The notes under the pieces: generated by a model
What the model was told of the DNA's origin: nothing
What the model saw: the letters and a program-made list of their open reading frames with translations, nothing else
Databases searched by the model: none
Shown here: positions 8,626-17,197 of the stretch, piece after piece
Layout of the letters: each line of letters opens with the position of its first letter
Position numbering within the stretch: position 1 is the first letter of the stretch
Translations under genes and position numbers: made by a program
NCBI GenBank assembly: GCA_903884535.1
Contig: CAISEZ010000152.1
Span: forward strand, 1-41,269
Length of the DNA stretch: 41,269 nucleotides
Direction of reading: 5' to 3'
Origin: an uncultured Verrucomicrobia subdivision 3 bacterium
GTDB taxonomy: Bacteria; Verrucomicrobiota; Verrucomicrobiia; Limisphaerales; UBA11358

Positions 8626-9051
8626 TCAAGAAACTGATTCTTGATCGTCTTCAATTCCAATGTAGGACTCTTTTCCATTTTCCGGCCGCACAGAAACCCA
8701 TTTCAGTCCTTTCTCAAGCGGTATTCGCTTGGGCGGCCCATCTTCACAACTAAATCTCAAATCTTCTTCCGGCACTCGTTCGTCGGAACAAAATTCACGA
8801 CGAGCGTAGGAATGCAGGAAAAAATCATAAGTTTGGGCATCAAAAACCATCTGCATCCGTTTTGTCAACCAAGCCAAGGAAGGCTCATCAAGTTCTTGAG
8901 GCGCAACTAAATTATCATTTGGAGAGGATCGAAGTGCGGTTTGCAATTCTTCAAGACTTATACCAGTCAATTCCAAAGATGCATCTGAAAATTGATTGGT
9001 TTTCAAATAGCGCTTCAACACTCGTTTAACTCGAGGATCATCGGTTGGCAT
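8626..9051 (-). CDS. Hypothetical protein in an inverted-repeat cassette
   Basis: A 141-residue soluble, acidic protein that I do not recognise. It has no signal peptide or membrane segment. The N-terminal third is helical and charged (VKRVLKRYLKTN), and the C-terminal part carries PPKRIPLEKG and ends in an acidic tail. Base composition is visibly more AT-rich than the neighbouring genes. Perfect 30-bp inverted repeats begin 8 bases after its stop and 12 bases before its start. It separates two genes that usually sit side by side. These signs suggest recent insertion. Confidence 0.7.
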   Translation of the reverse strand: MPTDDPRVKRVLKRYLKTNQFSDASLELTGISLEELQTALRSSPNDNLVAPQELDEPSLAWLTKRMQMVFDAQTYDFFLHSYARREFCSDERVPEEDLRFSCEDGPPKRIPLEKGLKWVSVRPENGKESYIGIEDDQESVS

Positions 9052-9062
9052 ACAATTTTTCC

Positions 9063-9092
9063 ATCCGTGTTAATCCGTGTCCATCCGTGGTT
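9063..9092. repeat. Right arm of the perfect 30-bp inverted repeat
   Basis: Exact reverse complement of 8589-8618, with three ATCCGTG-type units. The flanking AATTTTT-like bases also partly match between the arms, so the real element may be a few bases longer. Confidence 0.9.
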
Positions 9093-9100
9093 GAAATTTT

Positions 9101-10087
9101 TTACAACTGAACCGCGCGGCCAGTCTTCACTGATTCCAGCGCGGCGTTCAGCACGCGCACGGCGTCGTAGCCGGACCACGCATCGGCGCGCGGCGTGGCG
9201 CGGGTTTTCACGGAATCCACGAACGCGCGCAGCTCGGCCAGCAGCGGTTCTTCCGGCGGCGTTTCGATCTGCGTTACGACGCCTTCGGTCGCCTTGAAGT
9301 CATTCCCGCCGGCGGCCGTGTGCGTGTTCGCGTAGGTTTTGATTTTGTATTGCGAGATGTTGTAATCGCAGACCGCGCTCAACTTGTCGCCGCACACGAT
9401 GACCTCGCGGAACTTGCCGGGAATAAAATATTCCGTCTCCACCGTCGCCCAGGTCTTCCCGCGCGGGGTGTCGTATTCGAGCGAAACAAACGAAACATCG
9501 TCCATGCCCCGACCCATGAAATCATGGTTGATGGCTTGCACCGTTTTCGGCTGCGAGCCGAGAATGAAATTGAACAGGTCCACGAAATGGATGCCGTCGG
9601 CAAACATCACGCCGCTGTCGTTGCGTGGACGCTTGAAGCCACCGAAATGGCCGCGAATCATGTTCACCTTGCCGAATTCGCCGTTCTGCACGGCATCGCG
9701 CAGCCAGAGCGTCGCCGGATCAAAACGCAAAATGTGTCCGACCTGCAAAATCCGTTTGTGCTTGTCCGCCAGTTCCGCGAGCTGCTTGGATTCGTCGTTG
9801 TCGAGTGTCAGCGGTTTTTCCACGAACACGTCCTTGCCGGCTTCAAGAAATTCCTTGCACAGCGGAAAGTGCGATTGCGCGGGCGTGACGATCACGACGC
9901 AATCCACCTGGCTGATAAGCGTCTTGTAATTCGTCGTGAGCCGTTCGGCAGGCAGGCCGAGTTTGCGCGCGGGTTCGAGCTGCTTGTCGCCGACTTCGGC
10001 GACGTAAAGCTCGATCGGCATCGAGTTGAGGTTGCGCAGATGGTTGGCGCCCCAGCGGCCCAAGCCTAAAAGGAGAACTTTGGTCAT
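9101..10087 (-). CDS. Gfo/Idh/MocA family NAD(P)-dependent sugar dehydrogenase
   Basis: The 328-residue protein starts with a Rossmann motif (LLLGLGRWGANH, about 5-16) and has the family's catalytic-loop motif EKPLTLD. The GHILRFDPA and HFVDLFNF segments contain the usual substrate-site residues. The start at 10087 (MTKVLLLGLG) places the Rossmann motif at the N-terminus; the longer frame to 10123 adds an unlikely leader. The N-terminal sequence resembles WlbA/GnnA-type UDP-sugar 3-dehydrogenases, which oxidise the sugar before a DegT enzyme aminates it. That partner lies at 7482-8570, so the two probably act in sequence. Confidence 0.92.
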   Translation of the reverse strand: MTKVLLLGLGRWGANHLRNLNSMPIELYVAEVGDKQLEPARKLGLPAERLTTNYKTLISQVDCVVIVTPAQSHFPLCKEFLEAGKDVFVEKPLTLDNDESKQLAELADKHKRILQVGHILRFDPATLWLRDAVQNGEFGKVNMIRGHFGGFKRPRNDSGVMFADGIHFVDLFNFILGSQPKTVQAINHDFMGRGMDDVSFVSLEYDTPRGKTWATVETEYFIPGKFREVIVCGDKLSAVCDYNISQYKIKTYANTHTAAGGNDFKATEGVVTQIETPPEEPLLAELRAFVDSVKTRATPRADAWSGYDAVRVLNAALESVKTGRAVQL

Positions 10088-10150
10088 CGCGCAAATTTTC
10101 GGCCAAATCTTTCGGCCCAGCAAGAAAAACCTTTGGCCGGGTGCAGTCAG

Positions 10151-11284
10151 TTAATTTACTAACTGATACCAATTGTCACGCTGATGCGGCTCGTAGCCCA
10201 GTTCTTTGATGAGCCGGTGCATGTCCGGCACGGTCATACGGAAGGTGGTGCCCGCCTGCGACACGACATTTTCTTCAATCATGATGCTGCCCAGATCGTT
10301 CGCGCCGTATTTCAAGGCGACCTGACCGATCTCCAGACCTTGCGTGACCCACGAGCTCTGAATATTCTGAAAATTATCGAGGTAAATCCGAGCCAGCGCC
10401 TGCGTTCGCAAATATTCATGCGCGCCCACCGTCGGCGCTTTCAATTTCGTGTGCTCGGCTTGAAACGTCCAGCCGATGAACGCGGTGAAATGGCCGGGCT
10501 TAACGCCGTTGCCGTTGTATTCCGCCACGCGTTTCAAGGAAATTTCCTGCTGCGCGCGCAAGCGTTCCAGATGTTCAATGCGATCTTCAATCGTCTCGAC
10601 GTGGCCAAACATCATCGTGGCGCTGGAATAAAGTCCGAGCCGGTGCGCCACGTCCATGACTTCGAGCCAGTCGTTGCTCATCGCCTTGAGCGGCGCGATG
10701 CGCTGACGCACGCGATCCACGAGAATTTCGCCGCCGCCGCCGGGAATTGAGCCCAGGCCCGCCGCTTTGAAATCGCCGATGATTTTTTCCAGCGGCTCGT
10801 TGAACACCTCGCGAAAATGCACAAACTCGCTCGGGCTGAAACCGTGGATGTTGAACTGGGGAAATTTATTTTTGACGTGCGCCAGCATGTCGAGATACCA
10901 CTGCTTCGTGAGCTTGGGATGATGCCCGCCTTGCATCAACATCTGCGTGCCGCCCAGCGCGATCGTCTCCTCGATTTTTCGATCCATCTCGGCGAGCGAA
11001 ATGACGTAGGAATCATCGTCCTTTTCCGTGCGGTAAAACGCGCAGAACTTGCAATAGACATTGCAAACATTGGTGTAATTGACGTTGCGATCCACGTTGT
11101 AGGTGACGATTTCGTTGCCGCGATTATTGTAAGCCGAAGCTTTGGCGAGCTGGCGGCGGCGGTCGGCGAGCGCGCCGAGCTCTTCGAGTGGCAGTTTGTA
11201 AAGCCGCAACGCTTCGGCGGCGTTGATGCGCGCACCGCTCCAGACTTTTTGCAGCAACTCGTCCAATGACGCGTCGTAAATCAC
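10151..11284 (-). CDS. mqnC: Cyclic dehypoxanthinyl futalosine synthase (radical SAM)
   Basis: MqnC cyclises dehypoxanthine futalosine in the futalosine route to menaquinone. The 377-residue protein has the radical-SAM cluster motif C74-x3-C78-x2-C81 (CNVYCKFC), the MQGGHHP segment, HGFSPSE, the PGGGGEIL loop and the ATMMFGHVET segment, all typical of MqnC rather than MqnE. No other mqn gene is in this window. It begins a minus-strand run leading to the Gfo/Idh gene 63 bases downstream. Its presence implies that respiration in this organism uses menaquinone. Confidence 0.95.
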   Translation of the reverse strand: MIYDASLDELLQKVWSGARINAAEALRLYKLPLEELGALADRRRQLAKASAYNNRGNEIVTYNVDRNVNYTNVCNVYCKFCAFYRTEKDDDSYVISLAEMDRKIEETIALGGTQMLMQGGHHPKLTKQWYLDMLAHVKNKFPQFNIHGFSPSEFVHFREVFNEPLEKIIGDFKAAGLGSIPGGGGEILVDRVRQRIAPLKAMSNDWLEVMDVAHRLGLYSSATMMFGHVETIEDRIEHLERLRAQQEISLKRVAEYNGNGVKPGHFTAFIGWTFQAEHTKLKAPTVGAHEYLRTQALARIYLDNFQNIQSSWVTQGLEIGQVALKYGANDLGSIMIEENVVSQAGTTFRMTVPDMHRLIKELGYEPHQRDNWYQLVN

Positions 11285-11519
11285 GGCGGGAAATTAACAG
11301 ATGGAACCGGCTGAATCAAATCACAGATTAAACGGACGGCACATTCCGTCGCGGCAATCATTCGGATTGCGCGCGGGCTTGGGTTGCTGTTATTTAGCAA
11401 GCTTCTGTTATAAATCACTCCAGTTTGCTTATGAAAAATATAAAATTTGGAATGTTGGGATTGGCCGTCTACGCGCTCGGTCTGGGCTCCATGGCCGCGT
11501 TGAACCGGTGAGCTTCCCG

Positions 11520-12299
11520 ATGACAAATTTGGAAATCATTGGGCTCGTCGCGTCCGGCGTCGGGGCCGGCGCGATCAACGCCGTGGCGGGCGGCGGCACG
11601 ATGATCACGTTTCCGACGCTGCTTGCGTTTGGCACGGCACCCGTGGTGGCCAATGCCACCAGCACGCTGGCGTTGGTGATCGGCACCAGCGGCGGCATGG
11701 TCGGCAACCGGCAGCACATTAAAGCGATCGCGCCCTGGCTCGGGCGGTTTTTGCCGGTGAGCTTAGCCGGCGGATTGATTGGCAGCGCGCTGCTGACGCA
11801 CACCAGCAACGCGGTTTTCGGCAAACTGGTTCCGTTTCTGATTTTGTTCGCGACGCTGCTGTTTTTGACGCAGGGTTTTTTTCGCCGGTTTGCCGGCGCG
11901 CATTTGGATGCGCCGGGCACCGGCAAAGCAGGCCACACAGGCTGGGCGGCCATCTTCTTTCAATTCCTGGTTTCCATTTACGGCGGCTACTTCGGGGCCG
12001 GCATCGGCATTTTGATGCTGGCTACGCTGGGCTTTGTCGGGATGCACAATATTTACGAGATGAACACGCTCAAAACGATTTTGGGATCGATGCTAAATCT
12101 CGTCGCGGCGGTGTGGTTCATTTTCGCGGGACTGATTGACTGGCCGCGGATGGCCGTGATGACGGTGGGCGCCGTGCTGGGATATTATTTCGGCTCGCAT
12201 TATTCCCAAAGAATTTCCCAAGTGCGGGTCCGGCAAATCATCACGGCCATCGGCTTCATCATTTCCGGCGTGACGTTTTACAAGGAATTTATTCATTGA
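11520..12299 (+). CDS. TauE/SafE family anion exporter
   Basis: A 259-residue membrane protein with seven to eight predicted helices. The repeated N-terminal motif GAGAINAVAGGGTMITFPTLL (about 14-34) and the second half-repeat GGYFGAGIGILMLATLGF are the hallmarks of TauE/SafE transporters, which move sulfite, sulfonates or sulfoacetate. The start at 11520 is chosen because the family motif then falls at the normal distance; the longer frame adds about 73 atypical residues. The substrate cannot be deduced, although the window also holds a sulfate-uptake operon. It is divergent from mqnC across about 235 bases. Confidence 0.92.
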   Translation: MTNLEIIGLVASGVGAGAINAVAGGGTMITFPTLLAFGTAPVVANATSTLALVIGTSGGMVGNRQHIKAIAPWLGRFLPVSLAGGLIGSALLTHTSNAVFGKLVPFLILFATLLFLTQGFFRRFAGAHLDAPGTGKAGHTGWAAIFFQFLVSIYGGYFGAGIGILMLATLGFVGMHNIYEMNTLKTILGSMLNLVAAVWFIFAGLIDWPRMAVMTVGAVLGYYFGSHYSQRISQVRVRQIITAIGFIISGVTFYKEFIH

Positions 12300-12360
12300 A
12301 CAGGCCCGAGCGACGGTTGGGAAAAATAAAAAACGGATGAAAACTTTTTACTTTGATCGC

Positions 12361-12390
12361 TTGAGCAATTGGAAAGTCGGCCGATGATAA
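12361..12390 (+). promoter_or_regulatory. Candidate sigma-70 promoter for the small RNA
   Basis: TTGAGC (12361-12366) and TGATAA (12385-12390) are 18 bases apart; the alternative -10 GATAAA at 12386 gives 19. Transcription would begin near 12396, exactly at the first base of the long stem. Each hexamer is only a partial consensus match. Confidence 0.45.
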
Positions 12391-12394
12391 AGCG

Positions 12395-12491
12395 TGGCTG
12401 GTGTGGACGTGAGTTTTGGTTGACGGGTGCAGGCAAAATTAGGTGTCTGAGTCGGTCACTTGGTAGCTACGCCCACACCAGCCAGGTTTTT
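12395..12491 (+). ncRNA. Candidate structured small RNA of about 95 nt
   Basis: A perfect 12-bp closing stem is formed by TGGCTGGTGTGG (12395-12406) and CCACACCAGCCA (12473-12484). After one mismatch it continues for three to four pairs (CGTG with TACG). The right arm is followed by GGTTTTT, as in an intrinsic terminator. The inner 54 bases have no obvious match to tmRNA, 4.5S RNA or RNase P; in particular the SRP GGAAGGAAGCAG-type core is absent. Promoter-like hexamers lie at the expected distance upstream. It could also be a leader element of the OmpA-like gene 150 bases downstream. Confidence 0.5.
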
Positions 12492-12639
12492 CATTCCCGC
12501 CAATTTTTTGGAAGCACGCGTTTCCGATTTCCAACCGCAGCGATTGGCTTTTTCACATAATTAAGTCGCGGCAATGGCAACGGCAAAATTCTTCACTTGG
12601 ACAGCCGTGGCGGGTCTGATTTAATCCACCCGACGAAAA

Positions 12640-13470
12640 ATGAGCAATCCCTTTGCCGAACCCGCAGCACCGAATGATCGCCCGCCGGACAATTCCCAGC
12701 CGGGCTGGCTGCTCGTCGGCATTCTGGCCGGGCTGCTGGTGGTGGCGTTGCTGCTGTGGGCCGTGGCGCTCGGCAAGTTGCGCAGTTTGGAATCGCTTCC
12801 GGCCAAACTAAACTATGCCAATGCCGGCCTTGCCAACGCGCTCGCCGAAAACCAGAAGGATCATGATCAGATCGCGGCTTTGCAAACCCAGGTGGCCGAT
12901 TTGCAAAAGGAAAAAGAGATGGCCGGCCAGATGGCCAAAGGGCTGGAAGATGAAATGCGCTCCGACCTCGAATCCAAAGATGTCACGATTTCCAAACTCC
13001 AAGGCAAGCTCACCGTCAATATTCTCGACCGCGTCATGTTCAATTCCGGCGAGGCAATTTTGCAGCCGGAAGGCGAAACGGTGATGCGCAAGATTGCGGC
13101 CATCCTCGCGCTGCATCCCGGAATCAAGATTCACGTCATCGGCCACACGGACAACGTGCCGATCCGCCGAGGGTTTGTGAGCAATTGGGAGCTGTCCACG
13201 GCGCGAGCGCTGGCCGCCGTGCATTTTCTCACCGAAAAAGCGGGCGTGGATCCGCGCCGCGTCGGGGCGGTCGGCTACGGCGAGTATCGTCCGATCGCCG
13301 ACAACGCCACCGCCGAGGGCCGGGCCAAGAACCGGCGTATTGCCATCACCATTTTGCCAGACGAACTCGCCGGTGCCGACACCGGGCCGACGGCCAAACC
13401 GGCAACTTCAGTGGCTACTCCATCGCCGATTGATTTGGCACCTGTGGCAACTGCCCCCGGTTTAAAATAG
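12640..13470 (+). CDS. OmpA/MotB-like peptidoglycan-binding membrane protein
   Basis: The 276-residue protein has a cytoplasmic proline-rich N-terminus, one transmembrane helix (about 24-46) and a coiled-coil linker (about 60-125). An OmpA-type peptidoglycan-binding domain follows (about 130-245) with HTDNVPIRR, NWELSTARA and GYGEYRP ... RAKNRRI motifs. This single-helix layout resembles MotB or TolR-associated proteins rather than a beta-barrel OmpA. The C-terminal 30 residues are a Pro/Thr/Ala-rich tail. No MotA-like partner is present, so a flagellar role is not supported. The SNF2 gene follows after 27 bases. Confidence 0.88.
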   Translation: MSNPFAEPAAPNDRPPDNSQPGWLLVGILAGLLVVALLLWAVALGKLRSLESLPAKLNYANAGLANALAENQKDHDQIAALQTQVADLQKEKEMAGQMAKGLEDEMRSDLESKDVTISKLQGKLTVNILDRVMFNSGEAILQPEGETVMRKIAAILALHPGIKIHVIGHTDNVPIRRGFVSNWELSTARALAAVHFLTEKAGVDPRRVGAVGYGEYRPIADNATAEGRAKNRRIAITILPDELAGADTGPTAKPATSVATPSPIDLAPVATAPGLK

Positions 13471-13497
13471 CCGTGGCTTCTAACCGTTCTTGATTGA

Positions 13498-16400
13498 ATG
13501 CCCGCTGAACTCACAGAGGCGCTGCTCATGAAAGCCGCCGGTTGGGACGTGGTGAAACGCGCGCGCGCTTATCTCGAGCAAGGCCAGGTGGTCAGCTCGT
13601 ATTGGGCCGCGCCGTTGCTGCGTGGCGTCGTGCAGGGGGCGGAAAGCTCCTTCCGCGCCTCCATGGTGATCAACAACGACATTGATATTGAGAATCTCTG
13701 CAACTGTCGCGAGTCGCGCGAGTGGGGGAAAATCTGCGCGCACAGTGTCGCCGTTGGCCTGCACTGGATCGCGGCGCAAAAAGGTGAAGCGGCTTCGGCT
13801 CAGACCAAATCAAATGCGCCAGCAGCGGCGGCGAAAGTTCCGATTACAAAAGTTTCTGCGCTCACTCGCAGCGCGGACGGTGAACCGGCCGAACTGTTCA
13901 TCATTCTGCCGCCCAATTTCGACCAGGCCATTGCGCGCGGCAAAATCATGCTCGTGCTCGAAGCCAAATGGGCCGGCGGCCGCGTGCCGCTGAATGCTTT
14001 ACCCAAAGGACGCGCGTTTGCTTTTTCAGCACAGGACAATGCCGTCATCGAGCAACTGGAATTATTGACGAATGGCGAAACGCCCGCGCTGATGCAATTG
14101 GATGCCAAGGATTTCATCCCTCTCGTGCCGCTTCTGGCCGGCCATGAAAACATCACGCTCGGCAAATCCAGCGCGGTCACGATCAGCAAAACGCCATTGC
14201 AACTGCCGTTGCAAGCCACGCTTGAAAGCAGCGGCGAAATTCTTTTATCGCTCAAACAAAAAGGCGCCGCGCTGCCGATGATCGGTGATTGGGTGTGGCG
14301 AAACAATTCACTGCAGCCGCTGGGATTGTCGCCGGAATTGAAAGAGATTTTCCGCGCGCCGGTGCGTGTGACGCGCTCGCAAGTGCCGCAATTTTTGAGT
14401 CAGCAATGGCCGCAGTTGTCCGCTGCGGGCGGCGTCGAAGCGAATTTCAAACTGGAAGATTTCACGCTGGAACCACAGGCGCCGCGCTTCCTGCTGGCGC
14501 TCAAGGGCGGACTGACGCAACTCGGCGCGCTGCTGCAATGCGCCTACGGCGCGCGCATCATGACCGTCGGCGTCACGGCGGCGGATGAAAATATCTGGCT
14601 GCCCGATCCCGAGGTGCCGACGCGCTATTCCACGCGCGATTTTTTCGCCGAACGCGCTGCGGTCGCGCGACTGCAACGCAGCGGTTTCTCCGCGCCAGAC
14701 GGACAAGGCAAGCTGCAACTGACCGGACAAAACTCCGTGCTGAATTTTCTCGCCCGCGAATTTCCAAAACTGCAGCACGAGTGGAGTGTCACGCTCGATG
14801 AACAGCTCGAAAATCGCACGCTGAAGAACATCGAGCGAGTGGAACCGCAGTTTCAGATCACGTCATCCGGCGTGCAATGGTTTGATCTCGGCGTCGTGTT
14901 CGCGGCGGGCAGTGGCGAACAATTTTCCGCAGCCGACATCCAGCGGCTATTGCTGTCCGGCCAGAATCACACGCGTTTGAAGAATGGAAAAATGGCGGTA
15001 ATCGATTCCGGCGCGGTGGAGGAATTGCAAGAGGTCCTGCTCGATTGCGCGCCGCAACAACACGCGGCGGGCTATCGCATCAACAACGCACAGGCCGGTT
15101 TTCTCGAAGCGACGTTGAAGCAACATTCAGCTTGGAAAGTCGAGGCGCCCACCGCGTGGCGCGACCGCGCGGCCAAGCAAAGCGGCGACGCCAAGCTGGA
15201 ATGCCCGCCGCTGGGCGACTTGGAAACCGTGCTGCGGCCGTATCAAAAGCACGGCGTTGGCTGGCTGCATTTTCTGCGGACCAACGGTTTTGGCGGCATT
15301 CTCGCCGACGAAATGGGCCTCGGCAAAACGCTGCAAACACTGGCGTTTCTGCGCTCGCTCAAGAAAGTGCCGCAACCGCATTTGATCGTTTGCCCGACGA
15401 CTCTCGTCTTCAACTGGCTGGCGGAAGTGAAAAAATTTACGCCGGAATTAAAAATTCTCGCACTGCACGGACCGGACCGGCATGCACGCTTCAGCGAGAT
15501 TGCGGACAGCGACATCGTCGTGACCAGCTACGCGTTGATCCGGCGCGATGCGGAGAAATATCGCGGGCTGGAATTCGATACCGTCGTGCTCGACGAGGCG
15601 CAGCACATCAAGAATCGCCAGACGCAAAACGCGCAGGCGGTGAAGGCGGTGCGCGCCAAGCACCGGCTGGTGTTGACCGGCACGCCGCTGGAAAACTCCG
15701 TTTTGGATCTGTGGTCCATCTTCGATTTCCTCATGCCCGGCTATCTCAGCACGGCGAAAGATTTTCGCGAGCGCTATGAGTTGGCCATCGCCAAGGAGAA
15801 AAATGCGGAGGCGCAATCGCGGCTCGCGCGACGGCTGCGGCCGTTCATGCTGCGCCGTTTGAAACGCGACGTCGCGGCGGATTTGCCCGCGAAGATCGAG
15901 CAAGTGTCGTTCTGCGAATTGACTTCGGATCAGCGCGGCGTGTATCAGCAGATTCTCGAAGCGAGTCGAAAGGAAATTTTGGCCGCCGTCGGCGAACAAG
16001 GTTTGGCCAAGAGCCGGATGCTGGTGCTGACCACGCTGCTGCGACTGCGACAGATTTGCTGCGATCTGCGGCTGCTGAATTTGGACAACGTGAATCCCGC
16101 CAACTCCTCCGGCAAGCTGGAGCTGTTCAGCGAACTGCTCGAAGAAGTGATCGATGGCGGCCATCGCGTGCTGGTGTTCAGCCAGTTCGTCAGCATGTTG
16201 ACGCTGCTCAAGGAACGGCTCGACGACGAGAAGATCGAGTATTGTTATCTCGATGGCTCGACGACAGATCGCGGCGCGGTCGTGGAAAAATTTCAGTGTG
16301 GCACGGTTCCGGTTTTTCTCATCAGCCTGAAAGCCGGCGGCGTGGGCTTGAATCTCACGGGCGCGGACACGGTGATTCATTTCGATCCGTGGTGGAATCC

Positions 16401-16611
16401 GGCGGTGGAAGACCAGGCCACCGATCGCGCGCATCGTATCGGCCAGACGAAGGTCGTGACGAATTACAAACTCATCACGCGCGACACGGTGGAGGAAAAA
16501 ATCCTGCTGCTGCAAAATCGCAAACGCGAAGTGATCCAGGCGACGATTGGCGGCGAAGAGGAATTCGCAGCGGCGCTGAACTGGGACGAGATCCAAGAAT
16601 TACTGGCGTGA
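13498..16611 (+). CDS. SWIM zinc-finger SNF2-family helicase
   Basis: A 1037-residue superfamily 2 ATPase that probably remodels protein-DNA complexes; bacterial members of this type resemble HepA/RapA-associated and SWIM-SNF2 proteins. A SWIM-type finger CNC...CAH lies near residues 65-83. A long middle region (about 100-570) has no motif I can name. The helicase core follows: motif I DEMGLGKTLQ near 603, motif II DEAQHIKN near 698, LTGTPLENS near 724, and motif VI QATDRAHRIGQTK near 975. All key ATPase residues are present. It converges with the SUI1 gene across a palindromic spacer. Confidence 0.95.
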   Translation: MPAELTEALLMKAAGWDVVKRARAYLEQGQVVSSYWAAPLLRGVVQGAESSFRASMVINNDIDIENLCNCRESREWGKICAHSVAVGLHWIAAQKGEAASAQTKSNAPAAAAKVPITKVSALTRSADGEPAELFIILPPNFDQAIARGKIMLVLEAKWAGGRVPLNALPKGRAFAFSAQDNAVIEQLELLTNGETPALMQLDAKDFIPLVPLLAGHENITLGKSSAVTISKTPLQLPLQATLESSGEILLSLKQKGAALPMIGDWVWRNNSLQPLGLSPELKEIFRAPVRVTRSQVPQFLSQQWPQLSAAGGVEANFKLEDFTLEPQAPRFLLALKGGLTQLGALLQCAYGARIMTVGVTAADENIWLPDPEVPTRYSTRDFFAERAAVARLQRSGFSAPDGQGKLQLTGQNSVLNFLAREFPKLQHEWSVTLDEQLENRTLKNIERVEPQFQITSSGVQWFDLGVVFAAGSGEQFSAADIQRLLLSGQNHTRLKNGKMAVIDSGAVEELQEVLLDCAPQQHAAGYRINNAQAGFLEATLKQHSAWKVEAPTAWRDRAAKQSGDAKLECPPLGDLETVLRPYQKHGVGWLHFLRTNGFGGILADEMGLGKTLQTLAFLRSLKKVPQPHLIVCPTTLVFNWLAEVKKFTPELKILALHGPDRHARFSEIADSDIVVTSYALIRRDAEKYRGLEFDTVVLDEAQHIKNRQTQNAQAVKAVRAKHRLVLTGTPLENSVLDLWSIFDFLMPGYLSTAKDFRERYELAIAKEKNAEAQSRLARRLRPFMLRRLKRDVAADLPAKIEQVSFCELTSDQRGVYQQILEASRKEILAAVGEQGLAKSRMLVLTTLLRLRQICCDLRLLNLDNVNPANSSGKLELFSELLEEVIDGGHRVLVFSQFVSMLTLLKERLDDEKIEYCYLDGSTTDRGAVVEKFQCGTVPVFLISLKAGGVGLNLTGADTVIHFDPWWNPAVEDQATDRAHRIGQTKVVTNYKLITRDTVEEKILLLQNRKREVIQATIGGEEEFAAALNWDEIQELLA

Positions 16612-16685
16612 AAAATTTAACAGAAGCAAACTAAAGCCACGAAGTTTTCCCTCTTAGTTTCCTTTGTTACCTTCCGTTAAATTTT
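16612..16685. repeat. Inverted repeat between convergent genes, probable bidirectional terminator
   Basis: The arm AAAATTTAAC plus about 15 bases (16612-16636) pairs with the reverse complement at 16662-16685, with a few mismatches. The inner sequence contains AAGG/TAAC-type units with a period of about 10, like the other triplet elements. Position between two convergent stops suggests termination in both directions. Confidence 0.65.
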
Positions 16686-17068
16686 CAGCCGCCCGCGAAA
16701 ACCGGGCGGAAGCCGGCCTCGGTGAGAATGCGCGCGACGTGCTCGCGTTTGTCGCCTTGGATTTCAATCTGGCCGTCCTTGACGGTGCCGCCGGTGCCGC
16801 AGGCGCGTTGCATGGCTTTGGCGAGCGCTTCCTTTTCCGGCAGGCCGATGCCGACGAAATTTTTCACGATGGTGACGGTTTTGCCGCCGCGCCCTGCCGT
16901 CACGCGGACGATGTCCACCCGGCCGCGATTTTTATTCGGCTGTTTCCGCACGCTGACAGGCGCAGAAATTTCCGGAGCCGGCGGGAGTCCCTCGCTGGAA
17001 AGCGCGGCGAAAGGATTGTGCGTCAGGCTTGGCCCGCCATCGGTGGAGATGCGTTTGGAGTCGCTCAT
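16685..17068 (-). CDS. SUI1/eIF1-like translation factor (YciH family)
   Basis: The 127-residue protein has a disordered N-terminal half (about 1-45) and a C-terminal SUI1 domain (about 48-124). The domain has RVTAGRGGKTVTIVKNF, the GTGGTVKDGQIEIQGD loop and a RPVFAGG tail. E. coli YciH of this family affects start-codon discrimination in initiation. The stop codon overlaps the end of the convergent inverted repeat. No operon partner is visible. Confidence 0.93.
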   Translation of the reverse strand: MSDSKRISTDGGPSLTHNPFAALSSEGLPPAPEISAPVSVRKQPNKNRGRVDIVRVTAGRGGKTVTIVKNFVGIGLPEKEALAKAMQRACGTGGTVKDGQIEIQGDKREHVARILTEAGFRPVFAGG

Positions 17069-17197
17069 CGGAATTTCGTCCAGACGTTAGCGAAGTGCCG
17101 CCGCCGTGACAATCGCAAGCCGCCGGCGGGCGGAACTTTTTTTGGCGAGGTCATTCCCGCCATTGCACCGAGCGGCAGGTTCGTTTAATTTTCCCCG

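Larger units (their letters stand above)
12300..12639. other. Gene-free region between tauE-like and ompA-like genes
   Basis: This 340-base gap has no convincing reading frame. It contains the candidate small RNA (12395-12491) with its promoter-like hexamers at 12361-12390. A short inverted pair GCCAAT/ATTGGC follows (near 12500 and 12543, the second followed by TTTTT). The last 80 bases before the OmpA-like gene show no clear promoter. Confidence 0.6.

Noticed and set aside
12395..12491. 4.5S (SRP) RNA as identity of the structured RNA
   Set aside because: The size is right, but the conserved GGAAGGAAGCAG-type apical region is absent.
15448..16596. A 382-codon open frame on the minus strand
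   Set aside because: Antisense to the SNF2 helicase core with its intact motifs; no family resemblance.
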